From: a virus
IMG/VR virus record: IMGVR_UViG_3300010413_000010
Span: 1-64,000 of that record
Direction: 5' to 3' (one strand)
Length of the DNA: 64,000 bases
Part shown: in pieces, positions 12,886 to 21,572 of the stretch
How the letters are laid out: every line of letters starts with the position of its first letter
How positions within the stretch are numbered: the stretch's first letter is position 1
Made by a program: the position numbers and the translations under genes
Notes under the pieces: model-generated
What the model was told of the DNA's origin: nothing
What the model saw: only the letters and a program-made list of their open reading frames with translations
Database searches by the model: none

Positions 12886-13321
12886 TGAATCTCGACCTGT
12901 TGGCGTCAAGATTGAAGAGTCCCACTGCAATGTTTGTGGGAAGGCCTTAACCGAATACACTTCGATTAAGTTCGGAATCGGCCCCGTCTGCAGGGCCAAG
13001 ATGGGGATTAAGAATAATCCTTCAGGATCGCAACGGGAGATGTTTATGGGAAGTTTTGAAGCACAGTTTGATTCTTTTGTACGAGATGGGGTCTTGGCCG
13101 TGATTGACACCGGTTGGAAAGAATCCCGGTCCGTAACAAACGACGTAGAGAATGTCGTAATCAAACTGAATGAGGAGTACGGGGACCTGACTCAATTCAA
13201 GAGGATCATATACCGGGATTCCGAAAAAGAGTGGGATCGTATTGTGGTGGATGAAAAGAGCCAGTTCCAAGCCTTTGCCCCATGCAAAGACCGTGGCAAT
13301 GGAGATTTTGGAGAAAATTGA
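12878..13321 (+). CDS. Zinc-knuckle protein, DUF6011-like N-terminus
   Basis: 147 aa. The N-terminal CNVCGKALTEYTSIKFGIGP followed by a cysteine matches the short zinc motif found at the N terminus of many phage and actinobacterial proteins (DUF6011-like). The rest is unknown, with a C-terminal VVDEKSQFQAFAP strand pair. ATG 12878 sits 6 nt after GGGAGG. It begins inside the 3' end of the TOPRIM gene, suggesting functional coupling. Confidence 0.6.
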   Translation: MSDESRPVGVKIEESHCNVCGKALTEYTSIKFGIGPVCRAKMGIKNNPSGSQREMFMGSFEAQFDSFVRDGVLAVIDTGWKESRSVTNDVENVVIKLNEEYGDLTQFKRIIYRDSEKEWDRIVVDEKSQFQAFAPCKDRGNGDFGEN

Positions 13322-13330
13322 TATTTGGGG

Positions 13331-13359
13331 TTGACTCTGATAGGGATTCGTGATATGAT
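13331..13359 (+). promoter_or_regulatory. Promoter for the 13510-14391 set
   Basis: TTGACT (13331-13336), 17 nt, TGA-TATGAT (hexamer 13354-13359). It gives a leader of about 145 nt. Confidence 0.7.
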
Positions 13360-13363
13360 ACAG

Positions 13364-13509
13364 CATACGGTAAAACACCGTCACAAATCCCCTACATTTC
13401 CAGCGCACACGACTTGCTACGTGAAACACACCTGCGGTGGAACTGTCTCTTCATAGCAACCCTATTTAAATCCTCATCCTGTGGTGCGCTGGTCCTGGAG
13501 AACAAGCGT
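13364..13509 (+). other. Long structured leader
   Basis: No gene. CCAGCGCAC (13400-13408) pairs perfectly with GTGCGCTGG (13484-13492), closing a domain of 93 nt that ends 17 nt before the start codon. ACGG/CCGT flank a small hairpin at the 5' side. The shape (closing helix near the ribosome site) is riboswitch- or protein-operator-like, but no known class was recognised. Confidence 0.45.
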
Positions 13510-13764
13510 ATGCACAACGATGTGTTCGTCAAATTAGAACGAATCAATAATGCCACCCTCTCATGGGAGGGTAGCTCCCCTGACTATGTTGTCGGGGTGC
13601 GGTATCTGCCTCGGGATGAAATCCCTCGGGTAGTTGAACTGACGGTTGCTGGCAAAACTGAGTCGCGGAACGGAGAACTCGATCTTGAGAAGGTTGATAC
13701 TTACCGGGCAGCGACAAAGACCTTTGAACTGCTGTTTGCGTTAAGACGCAGTTTGGAGGAGTGA
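13510..13764 (+). CDS. Hypothetical protein
   Basis: 84 aa from ATG 13510. The longer in-frame ORF from 13414 reads through the structured leader and is not supported. Beta-rich N-terminal half (FVKLERINNATLSWEG), helical C-terminal half. The gene overlaps the next at its stop (GTGATGG). No family recognised. Confidence 0.6.
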   Translation: MHNDVFVKLERINNATLSWEGSSPDYVVGVRYLPRDEIPRVVELTVAGKTESRNGELDLEKVDTYRAATKTFELLFALRRSLEE

Positions 13765-13961
13765 TGGCAATTCATTTATTTGGTGCCTATGATGAGGCAC
13801 AGCTCATTTGCGATGAGTGTGGAGAAGAGCTAATCTTTTTCGATAAGGAGGAGGCTGTGGAATTCAAAAAGAGTTCCGATTGGACTTCTTTCCGGCTGAA
13901 AGATGGTTTTCTTGATCTTTGCCCGAGTTGCACTGAGCTCTATAAACGGAGACACGGATGA
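13764..13961 (+). CDS. Zinc-ribbon protein
   Basis: 65 aa. CDEC about residue 17 and CPSC about residue 53 with intervening EEAVEFKKSSDWTSFR. Such CDxC-CPxC proteins are common small phage proteins of unknown role. The ATG lies 3 nt after GGAGGA; the GTG one codon earlier is possible. Its stop overlaps the next start (ATGA). Confidence 0.65.
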   Translation: MAIHLFGAYDEAQLICDECGEELIFFDKEEAVEFKKSSDWTSFRLKDGFLDLCPSCTELYKRRHG

Positions 13962-14215
13962 TAATAGTAGGATGGCTTTTAGCTTTGTATTTTGCTGTCG
14001 GCGCGGTTGTAGCGGTTGGGTTCCATTTTTTGATGGAGTTCACAGTCAAATACTATGACGAGGACTCCCCGACTTACAAGGCGATGGAGGCGATGATGCA
14101 GAGATCAGGCCACTTTCTGCTTTTACTGAGTGTTGTACTTACTTGGCCCCGTGATATTCGCGGGGTCATCATAGCCTGGAAAAAACTAGTTAAAGTGATG
14201 CGTGAGGACAAATGA
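13958..14215 (+). CDS. Small membrane protein
   Basis: 85 aa. Transmembrane helix about 2-24, then an acidic and charged loop, then a second hydrophobic stretch about 52-65 and a basic tail. Overlaps its neighbours by ATGA on both sides, so it is translated with the zinc-ribbon genes. Role unknown. Confidence 0.6.
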   Translation: MIIVGWLLALYFAVGAVVAVGFHFLMEFTVKYYDEDSPTYKAMEAMMQRSGHFLLLLSVVLTWPRDIRGVIIAWKKLVKVMREDK

Positions 14216-14391
14216 TGCCCATTTACGATCTTCAATGTGAAAGATGTAAAAAAGTGGTCGAGGTCATAGTCTCTCGACCGGAAGACAGGCCCACGCACTG
14301 CCAGTGCGGAGGGCCTTTTTTTATGCTCTATTCTCCTCCGAATGTTGTATTCAAGGGGAAGGGGTTTTATTCAACCGATAATCGGCGGTAG
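14215..14391 (+). CDS. FmdB-family zinc ribbon
   Basis: 58 aa. It begins MPIYDLQCERCKKV and has a second knuckle CQCGG, then FKGKGFYSTDNRR, the order that defines the FmdB/CxxC_CxxC_SSSS regulatory-protein ribbon. Family members are small metal-binding proteins of uncertain function. ATG 14215 gives the family's canonical start and is 6 nt from GAGGA; ATG 14212 overlaps the previous stop. Confidence 0.75.
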   Translation: MPIYDLQCERCKKVVEVIVSRPEDRPTHCQCGGPFFMLYSPPNVVFKGKGFYSTDNRR

Positions 14392-14422
14392 ACAGGGAGA
14401 CACGACGAAACCCTGAAAATGA

Positions 14423-14451
14423 TATAATACCGATTATATTTTGCGCAGGAG
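14423..14451 (+). promoter_or_regulatory. Late-region promoter and ribosome site ahead of terminase
   Basis: TGA-TATAAT (hexamer 14423-14428); GCAGGAG (14445-14451) 5 nt before ATG 14457. No consensus -35. Confidence 0.55.
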
Positions 14452-14456
14452 TACAT

Positions 14457-15152
14457 ATGGCAATCAATGCTAAAGAACTTCTGGGCTTAGATGAGGATTC
14501 CGGCTCCGCCTTGGAGCGGATTGCACGACAATACAGACTCACTGATCTCCAGAAGAATTACGTTAAATACTACGTTGCAAACAACGGGAACCGCACAAAA
14601 GCAATGCTGGCGGCCGGTTACCAAGCAGACCATAAAGACATGATCCTGGATCGGACAAATAAATCCGATGCAGCCCAGAAAGCAAGGACAACTCTTTCGG
14701 TGACCGGAGTACAACTTATGAAAAATAAGAAGATACTCAAGGCTATCGGAGAGTACAAGGACTGTTACGTTTCTGAACGGCGCGGTGACATTGAAGAGAA
14801 TGTCTATAGAATCGCACAACTCCGAGCGAGTTATGACATCCGCGACATTGTTGACACCATTATCGGGTATTCCCCGGAAGAAATCGCTCAAAAAGTAAAA
14901 GCTCTCCCTGAAGACCTCGCTCTTTGCGTCGATAGCATTCAGTTTAAATACTGGGGCAAGGACGCAGACAGGTTTACTGTCGACATCAAGTTTGCTGACA
15001 GACAGAAAAACATTGAGTTCCTTTCTAAACTCACCGGAATGATGGTGGACAAGAAGGAAGTCAAAAATGTTGGGAACCAGATGCCGACCATCAACATCGG
15101 TATCATGAATTCCGACGGAAACACAGAAAAAGTAATAGTTGAGGAAAAGTAA
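14457..15152 (+). CDS. terS: Terminase small subunit
   Basis: 231 aa. The N-terminal part has the pattern of Terminase_2-type small subunits: LTDLQKNYVKYYVANNGNRT, then KAMLAAGYQ, a helix-turn-helix that recognises the packaging site. The C-terminal half would oligomerise and contact the large subunit. Position just ahead of the large terminase, separated by two small genes, supports the call. The stop overlaps the next start (TAATG). Confidence 0.8.
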   Translation: MAINAKELLGLDEDSGSALERIARQYRLTDLQKNYVKYYVANNGNRTKAMLAAGYQADHKDMILDRTNKSDAAQKARTTLSVTGVQLMKNKKILKAIGEYKDCYVSERRGDIEENVYRIAQLRASYDIRDIVDTIIGYSPEEIAQKVKALPEDLALCVDSIQFKYWGKDADRFTVDIKFADRQKNIEFLSKLTGMMVDKKEVKNVGNQMPTINIGIMNSDGNTEKVIVEEK

Positions 15153-15487
15153 TGAAAATTAAATTAACTGAGGCCTATCAGATCGCCAATCAGATCAGAC
15201 AGATGGGCGATCTACAGCTCCCATACCAAACATGGAAGACACTCCACAATTTCGCAGCCGCGACGGATGAAGAAATTCAAACAATCACTGCTTACCTGAA
15301 GGAGCAAGGAGTTGAGGGAGCTGGGCTGACTACGAAATTAAATGAGGAAGCCGTGAACGTAGAGATTGCTGTCGATAAGTACAGAACTCTCACAGAAGAG
15401 AATTTCAGCCAACTCAAGCTTACCGGCTCACAGTTTTCTGTTCTGAGTTTTTTCTTGAAAGAAAAAATGAAGGAAAAGAAAAAGTAA
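15152..15487 (+). CDS. Hypothetical protein in the terminase operon
   Basis: 111 aa, mostly helical, starting MKIKLTEAYQIANQIRQ. The last 15 residues are strongly basic (KEKMKEKKK). No family recognised. Translationally coupled to the small terminase gene. Confidence 0.6.
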   Translation: MKIKLTEAYQIANQIRQMGDLQLPYQTWKTLHNFAAATDEEIQTITAYLKEQGVEGAGLTTKLNEEAVNVEIAVDKYRTLTEENFSQLKLTGSQFSVLSFFLKEKMKEKKK

Positions 15488-15518
15488 CCTCGTTTAAAAA
15501 ATATATTACGGAGCAAGC

Positions 15519-16376
15519 ATGGAAGCCTTGATGACCACACTCGCAGGGCTGTTCCCCGAATTTTTCTTATATGTTCTATTTCTCATCGTAGCCATCCTCA
15601 TAATTGTTAAGGTAACAAAGGAAGGGACTCTGAGCTTCGGAAAAGCGAAACTAACTTTCAAAAACCGAGACGATGGTGCTATCAGGCAGGAGCTGTTTCA
15701 GGAAGGGCTGGCGTACCGGGAGTACACAGCAAAACTGGAAAAAGAAGTTTACGTGATAGCTTACCAAGAAAAACCACAACGTGCTGAACAGATTAGAAAG
15801 GAGATGGTCGCTACCTACGTCGCAGAAGTAAGCCGTCGATTTATCACGACTCTTGAGGCTAAAGCGAAAGAAAAAGGTGCAAACGACACAGAACTACAGA
15901 GAGATATCAACCGGGTACAGCTCGTAACAAAACTCATGGATTATGTCGTACGGGACAAACTCACGGAAGTCACCGTGAAGAACCACTTTGCCCGAGGAAA
16001 TGATGCTGAGTACGAGAAGAAAATTGCCGAATGGCAAGCAGCTCTCGAAGCCGATCTTAGAATTGAGATCGACATGAATCACCCATATGACAACATCACG
16101 TTTACTGAGAGCCAGGAAATAAAGGCCAGCGTAAAAGAGCACTACATCAAAATTCTAACTGATTTGATGCGACGGAGCCGCGCTGCTGCCCTGGACTCAA
16201 ACGAACGAATAGGCGCACTCAGAAAGGCGATAGAGTTGATCGACCGGGCTTACGCTGAAGGAACACCTATCAGGGCCAAAACCTTGAATGACTGGAAACA
16301 GGCTGGGTGGGACGGTTGGCGTGAAGAAATTGTAAAAAATAAAAACTTAATCTACGAGGTTGAAGCTTTAATTTAG
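15519..16376 (+). CDS. Membrane-anchored coiled-coil-like protein
   Basis: 285 aa. One N-terminal transmembrane helix (about residues 13-34), a short basic segment, then some 240 residues of long charged helices with high Lys, Glu and Arg. Unusual to find between the two terminase subunits. CGGAG lies 8 nt before the ATG. Function not recognised; a membrane-tethered role in assembly or packaging is only a guess. Confidence 0.6.
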   Translation: MEALMTTLAGLFPEFFLYVLFLIVAILIIVKVTKEGTLSFGKAKLTFKNRDDGAIRQELFQEGLAYREYTAKLEKEVYVIAYQEKPQRAEQIRKEMVATYVAEVSRRFITTLEAKAKEKGANDTELQRDINRVQLVTKLMDYVVRDKLTEVTVKNHFARGNDAEYEKKIAEWQAALEADLRIEIDMNHPYDNITFTESQEIKASVKEHYIKILTDLMRRSRAAALDSNERIGALRKAIELIDRAYAEGTPIRAKTLNDWKQAGWDGWREEIVKNKNLIYEVEALI

Positions 16377-16397
16377 CCTCACACGAACAAAACAATT

Positions 16398-17936
16398 ATG
16401 GACATTAAATTTTTCCCAACGCAATACGAAGCGTTAACAACGGAGGGAAATGAAGTTTTCTTCGGCGGAGCAGTCGGTGGCGGAAAATCTTTTTTGCTTA
16501 GATATGCCGCTATTTTGTTTGCTTTATACATACCGGGGCTACAAGTAGTCCTCGTGAGGCGGCGCTATCGTGATTTAAATTTAAATCACCTACACGGACC
16601 AGAAGGCCTCCTAGCTATTCTGGAACCTTTTACGAAGGCAGGGTTATGTAAGATTAACCTGTCAGACCTTCGCGTGGACTTCCCTCACCCAGGTGATAAA
16701 ACAAGTCAAATACATTTGAAGCATTATCAACATGAGAAAGATTATGTAGGGTTTCAGGGACAAGAAATCCATCTTTTACTCATAGATGAGCTAACTCACC
16801 TTACAGAGAAAATGTATACATATCTGCTTACTCGTCTTCGCCTCGGTTCTTTTGAGATTGATTACGAGGAAGTGCGGAAACATCTTCCTTTTGTATATGA
16901 TGACTTCTTCCCACGAATTCTTGCAGGATCAAACCCTGGTTCCATAGGGGCACGGTTTGTAAAACGGAGATGGATTGATCCGGCGCCGCCGAAGAAAGTC
17001 TGGAAAGCTCCTGCAGCCGAAGGCGGAATGAATCGCGTCTTCATTCCATCCAAAATCACAGACAACGTTTACATAATGAAAGAGGACCCTGGATACATTA
17101 ACCGTGTAAGAGCCGTTGGCGGTGCTACCGCTGATGCTCTGCTGAATGGTAAATGGGACATCACAGAAGGTGCAGCCCTCGGTGATATCTGGGACGAAGA
17201 TATTCATGTAATCCCTCCTCTCAAAATACCCGACAATGCCACAATCTACCGGAGTATGGACTGGGGAACTTTTCATCCCTCTGTTGTTCTATACACCATG
17301 GAGACTGCAGGGGAGGAATTAGAAACGGTTACTGGCGAGAAACTTATCTTTCCGCCCCGTTCTCTTATTGTCATCCATGAAATCTATAACTGGGACGGCC
17401 AAGACGAAAACGCCGGTAACCGTCTTCCTGCAACTGAAGTAGGAAGACAGATGGCCGACTTTGAAGCGGCCGTACCTTGGCGAGACAATATCCGGGTTGG
17501 ACCTGCTGATGTGCAGATTTTTCAGCAGCGTGGGGGGTCTCACGTCACCATCGATGACCTTCTACGCGAAGGGTACAACGCAAGAATGCAGGAGATCGCC
17601 CGAAACGATTCAACTTATAAGTGGCGGTATGACGCTCATGTTCTTTTTGAGAAGGCAGATCAGTCCTCCGGGTCGCGCGTAACAGGCCTAGGTCTAATGC
17701 GTGATTTTATGCAGGGCTCTATTGACTACTTCCACAAGGGAGAGGAATGGAGAGGTCTATATTTTGTTAACACCGCCCGACACTGCATTGCCACAATACC
17801 TGACCTTCCTCGGTCAGAAACGAAACCGGAGGATGTTGAAACCAAAGATGTTCCTGATCACGCATATGACGCCATTAGATACATGGTGATGTCTCAGGCT
17901 GGTGAGTTTCAACAACTCGAAGTACGAGGTTTATAA
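16398..17936 (+). CDS. terL: Terminase large subunit
   Basis: 512 aa. Walker A variant FFGGAVGGGKSF near residue 21, Walker B LLLIDELTHLT near residue 127, then a C-terminal RNase H-like nuclease domain (MDWGTFHPSVV about residue 289; DHAYDAIRYMV about residue 494 supplies acidic residues). It drives DNA into the prohead and cuts the concatemer. There is no clear ribosome site before ATG 16398. The stop overlaps the portal start. Confidence 0.93.
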   Translation: MDIKFFPTQYEALTTEGNEVFFGGAVGGGKSFLLRYAAILFALYIPGLQVVLVRRRYRDLNLNHLHGPEGLLAILEPFTKAGLCKINLSDLRVDFPHPGDKTSQIHLKHYQHEKDYVGFQGQEIHLLLIDELTHLTEKMYTYLLTRLRLGSFEIDYEEVRKHLPFVYDDFFPRILAGSNPGSIGARFVKRRWIDPAPPKKVWKAPAAEGGMNRVFIPSKITDNVYIMKEDPGYINRVRAVGGATADALLNGKWDITEGAALGDIWDEDIHVIPPLKIPDNATIYRSMDWGTFHPSVVLYTMETAGEELETVTGEKLIFPPRSLIVIHEIYNWDGQDENAGNRLPATEVGRQMADFEAAVPWRDNIRVGPADVQIFQQRGGSHVTIDDLLREGYNARMQEIARNDSTYKWRYDAHVLFEKADQSSGSRVTGLGLMRDFMQGSIDYFHKGEEWRGLYFVNTARHCIATIPDLPRSETKPEDVETKDVPDHAYDAIRYMVMSQAGEFQQLEVRGL

Positions 17937-19636
17937 TGGGTCTTGAATTACTAGACAATTTGAAAGTTGGAGATGAGGTAGACTTCGACATATGGGCAGT
18001 TCACCCTGATTACAGCGATATGGCAGATGAATGGCAGAAATGCCGGGACTGCTATATCGGAGAACGGGCTGTTAAGGCAGCCAAGCTAGACGACAACAGC
18101 CTCCCAGGAACACGGTATCTACCTTCTTTAACCGAACAGACTACGGCTGAATATAATGCTTATCGAGATCGTGCGCAGTGGTACGGGGCCACCTCACGTA
18201 CAGTTGATGCTTACTTAGGTATGATTTTCAGGAAGCCGGTGAGCTTCAGAGCCCGGCACGACGACAACGAAGACAAAGAGCTGGATAAATTCATCGAAAA
18301 GTACCTCGACTCAATGGCAGTCGATGGGAAGAACATGAATGAATTCAGCCATGAGGTAACAGAAGAAATCATTGTTACCAATCGAGTAGGTATTTTAATT
18401 GACGCCCCTGAAAGCGGAGATTTGCCTCCGACTCTGGCAGAAATTGAAGCTAAGGGGATTTTCCCTCGTTTATCTCTCTACAAGACGGAATCGATTATTA
18501 ACTGGCATATCGTTCAGGAAAAGGGGAAAGATATTCCTGTCCTCTTTGTTCTGTACGAGCCAGAGGAGATGTTCGAAACCGATACGTTACGGACAACTCT
18601 GATTGATTCATTTCGGGTACTGTACTTGGAGAACTGGGAAACTCCTGGATTACGACGGTACAAACAGATACGGTTTCGTGTCCTTTCCGACAGGCATGGC
18701 CGGAAAGAAAAGTTAGAGGTCAGCTCAGTTGCTTATCCCTCTGTACTGGGAAAACCACTGGACCATATTCCGTTTTATATTTTGACCGATCAAGGGCTTG
18801 ATTACAAGCGGATTAGGCCACCGATGATATCCCCGCTTTCTACTGTGAATATTGGCCATTATCGCAACTCAGCTGACCTCGAACACGAGTGTCATATGGT
18901 GGCCCTGAAAACTCTAGTTTTCCCTGGCTGGGACAGGAAGACCTATGGGAACCCGAAAGTTGGTGGAGCGATGGCTGTCCCGAAAGACTGCGTTGTGCAA
19001 CTTTTAGAGCCTTCTAGTGATTCGTCGATCAGAGACGAGATGGTGTTGAAGGAAGCCAGGCTCGCGGTTCTAGGAGCCGAACGTATATCACAGAAACAAA
19101 GATACCTACCTTCAGCTAGTGTTGCTGAGATTACCGCTTCTGCCGAAGCCTCAGTAATTCAGAACTTCCTGACATCCTTAAATCTCGCCATGAATACTGT
19201 GGTCACTGCTGCCATTGCATGGGCGAAACCTACATGGCCGGAATGGGAAGATGGTGAGCTGAATGTTCAGTGCATTATTAACACCGACCTTGCGGACAAT
19301 GCGCTCACAGGGGCCGACTTAGTTAACTTCATCAAAGCCTACCAGCAGGGCGGTATCAGCCTAGATACTCTCTACTACAACTTGGAACGCCGGGAAATCT
19401 ATCCCGCCGGTTGGAGCAAAGAGAAGGAAATTGAGAGTCTCCATAAGACCAGAGACCTTATTCTGGATGCAGCTATGGAGAAAATTGTCAACGGAGAAAC
19501 TGAAAATCCCTATTTCCCCCAGACAGAGACTGATGATAAATCAAGCTCCGGGGACAAGCAAACCTCTTCGGAGGGAAGAGGGGATGACCAGTCCGTTCAG
19601 GCTATCGGTACGAAGGCCAGAGTTAGGCGGTCATAA
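17936..19636 (+). CDS. Portal protein (DUF4055 type)
   Basis: 566 aa. Full-length DUF4055-family portal: TVDAYLGMIFRKPV near the start, the domain stretch EIIVTNRVGILIDAP, and a C-terminal helical crown. It forms the dodecameric ring through which DNA enters. A polar, Ser/Gly/Asp-rich tail of about 40 residues is at the C terminus. Overlaps terminase and minor head genes by one to a few bases. Confidence 0.88.
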   Translation: MGLELLDNLKVGDEVDFDIWAVHPDYSDMADEWQKCRDCYIGERAVKAAKLDDNSLPGTRYLPSLTEQTTAEYNAYRDRAQWYGATSRTVDAYLGMIFRKPVSFRARHDDNEDKELDKFIEKYLDSMAVDGKNMNEFSHEVTEEIIVTNRVGILIDAPESGDLPPTLAEIEAKGIFPRLSLYKTESIINWHIVQEKGKDIPVLFVLYEPEEMFETDTLRTTLIDSFRVLYLENWETPGLRRYKQIRFRVLSDRHGRKEKLEVSSVAYPSVLGKPLDHIPFYILTDQGLDYKRIRPPMISPLSTVNIGHYRNSADLEHECHMVALKTLVFPGWDRKTYGNPKVGGAMAVPKDCVVQLLEPSSDSSIRDEMVLKEARLAVLGAERISQKQRYLPSASVAEITASAEASVIQNFLTSLNLAMNTVVTAAIAWAKPTWPEWEDGELNVQCIINTDLADNALTGADLVNFIKAYQQGGISLDTLYYNLERREIYPAGWSKEKEIESLHKTRDLILDAAMEKIVNGETENPYFPQTETDDKSSSGDKQTSSEGRGDDQSVQAIGTKARVRRS

Positions 19637-20604
19637 TGACTAAAACCGAGGAGCTACTTGAGAAGACAATAGCCCTCGATGTTCTACGAGACCAAGTGTC
19701 TGAAGATTTCTATCAGACACTTCTTGTAGCGTATCAGCGGTTAATCAGGCGGGTTTCTCGGATATTATCCCCCGAGTTCGGGGTTGAGTTGACGTTATCC
19801 GAGAGACGGATAATCAAGAAAGAAGTCGCTGAAGAGATCAAACTTTACCGGGAAGAGCTTACTTATTTGGCAGAAAGCAACTTGGAGGAATTCGTCGGCA
19901 CTTTCTACGGGACCGAAAAGAGTATTGCTAATGAGGTAAAAGAAGAAGACTACAAGGACAAAGCTGGTCTGTTCACTGGCTTCCTTACTAAATACCACGC
20001 TATAGAACGCGGAAAAGTTGTGCAGATTGAGGCATTACTAAAAGCGCATATTGCGCTCCTCACCAGCGATCTTGAACAATTGATCAATAGGACTGGGGTG
20101 GTTGTAGAAGATGAACCTGTGGTCAAGACCTACTTTTCCCAGGCAGCTTTAAAAAATCAGAACAACCTCAATTCTATTGCACTGACTGCTGTTGCTATGG
20201 CAGCGGCTCATGCAAGACAGATGTTCCTGAAAGCGAATAAGAAGTATTTTCGCGGGTATCAATGGGTCAGTATTTTGGATGGGAAAACGTCTGACTACTG
20301 TCAGTTCCGGCACCTTAAAGTTTGGTACTGGGATGATCCAGAAAAATCTACTCTCCCTGCTGAAGAGTATCCTCCAGGGCATTACCGTTGTCGATCTGGC
20401 ACGGCTTCCATCTTCAAGGGAGAGGAGGCTGTACAGACTCCGACCTATGCCGAGTGGCTCGAAAGACAACCGGAAGAGCTCCAGAAAGAAATTTTAGGTG
20501 TTCGCCGGTTTGCGCTCTATAAAGCAGGGAAACTCGATTTGGCGGATTTACATACTGTTTCAGGGCAGCGCCGGACTATTTCGGACTTAAAAAAGCTGTT
20601 TTGA
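19636..20604 (+). CDS. Minor head protein (SPP1 gp7 / Mu F-like)
   Basis: 322 aa. The C-terminal signature DGKTSDYCQFRHLKVWYW and YPPGHYRCRSGTASIF is the gp7/GpF head-morphogenesis motif with conserved Cys and His. Such proteins associate with the portal and take part in early DNA ejection or head assembly. It directly follows the portal gene, as in SPP1. Confidence 0.85.
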   Translation: MTKTEELLEKTIALDVLRDQVSEDFYQTLLVAYQRLIRRVSRILSPEFGVELTLSERRIIKKEVAEEIKLYREELTYLAESNLEEFVGTFYGTEKSIANEVKEEDYKDKAGLFTGFLTKYHAIERGKVVQIEALLKAHIALLTSDLEQLINRTGVVVEDEPVVKTYFSQAALKNQNNLNSIALTAVAMAAAHARQMFLKANKKYFRGYQWVSILDGKTSDYCQFRHLKVWYWDDPEKSTLPAEEYPPGHYRCRSGTASIFKGEEAVQTPTYAEWLERQPEELQKEILGVRRFALYKAGKLDLADLHTVSGQRRTISDLKKLF

Positions 20605-20772
20605 ACAGGGTGTCACGCGCAAAATGAGAAAATGTTATAATTCGTTTCAGTTTATAACTATACACATCTAACGCCTCTTTTCATGTGTCGGTGACCGTGA
20701 TCTGCAGGTAACACTACCCCGGCCCGAGGCCGGAAATCCAACTTACATATTTACCAGAGGTAAAGACCTACT
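20604..20772 (+). other. Intergenic region with promoter box and hairpin
   Basis: About 165 nt without a gene. TGT-TATAAT (hexamer 20636-20641) is a candidate promoter for the scaffold-capsid genes; no consensus -35. CCGGCC-cgag-GGCCGG near 20719-20734 forms a GC hairpin without a T-run. AGAGG precedes ATG 20773. Confidence 0.5.
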
Positions 20773-21540
20773 ATGACTCTTGACGAATTGAGAGCACTGA
20801 TACGTGCTCAGATTGAAAAATCCATCTCAGAAGAGGCGGAAATCTCTTGGGGCGAGATTGATTCGGCGATAAAAAAAGTCGTTGACGCATCGATCTCAGG
20901 TGTAATCGAAAATCGGGACAAGATTCTCGGAGAGAAGAAAACCCTTAAAGAGAAAACCGATGAGCTTGAAGCAAAAGTGAAAGCCATCGAGGATGCCGGT
21001 ATTACCGTAGAATCCTATAACGAACTTAAAGCAAAAGTCGAAGCCGGAGGTTCCAGTGGAGACGCTGATCACCCCGACATTATTGCGGTTCAAAAAGAAT
21101 ATTACGAGAAAGGCCGGAAGGCAATGGAGCAGGAGCTCAAGCCGACCATCCAGGCTCTTACTACCGAGAAAGATAGTCTCGAAAAGACTACAACCGAACT
21201 TAAAACCAAGCATGTCAATTCACTCAAGGACTCGGAGCTCAACCGAGCAATTAGTGAGCTTCGTGTAGAAGCTGATCCTTTTTGGTTCAAAGGCTTCGCT
21301 GCTTCCGCTTCTGTGGAATACAACGAAATCGAGGACCGAGTTGATATTGAACTTCCCAACCCCATTGACCCGTCTCAGCGTGTCCCTCTGAAAGACTGGA
21401 AGAAACTCTTCAAAGTCTCCGACGAAGGAAAAAAGCGCATCCGGGTGGATATTTCTGGTGGTGGAGCTGGGGGGTCAAACGGAAAGGGTGGACAGAAATC
21501 CCAGACATTAGCTCAGGAAATCAACTCAATGTTCACCTAA
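20773..21540 (+). CDS. Capsid scaffold protein
   Basis: 255 aa, acidic and helical. A long Lys/Glu coiled-coil stretch (about residues 45-165) precedes a conserved-looking C-terminal part ending in SLAQEINSMFT-like helix. Position directly before the major capsid gene, composition and length fit a scaffolding protein that guides prohead assembly and is then removed. No protease motif was seen. Confidence 0.75.
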   Translation: MTLDELRALIRAQIEKSISEEAEISWGEIDSAIKKVVDASISGVIENRDKILGEKKTLKEKTDELEAKVKAIEDAGITVESYNELKAKVEAGGSSGDADHPDIIAVQKEYYEKGRKAMEQELKPTIQALTTEKDSLEKTTTELKTKHVNSLKDSELNRAISELRVEADPFWFKGFAASASVEYNEIEDRVDIELPNPIDPSQRVPLKDWKKLFKVSDEGKKRIRVDISGGGAGGSNGKGGQKSQTLAQEINSMFT

Positions 21541-21572
21541 GAAACTAACCCTTACCATTTTGGAGGAAATCT

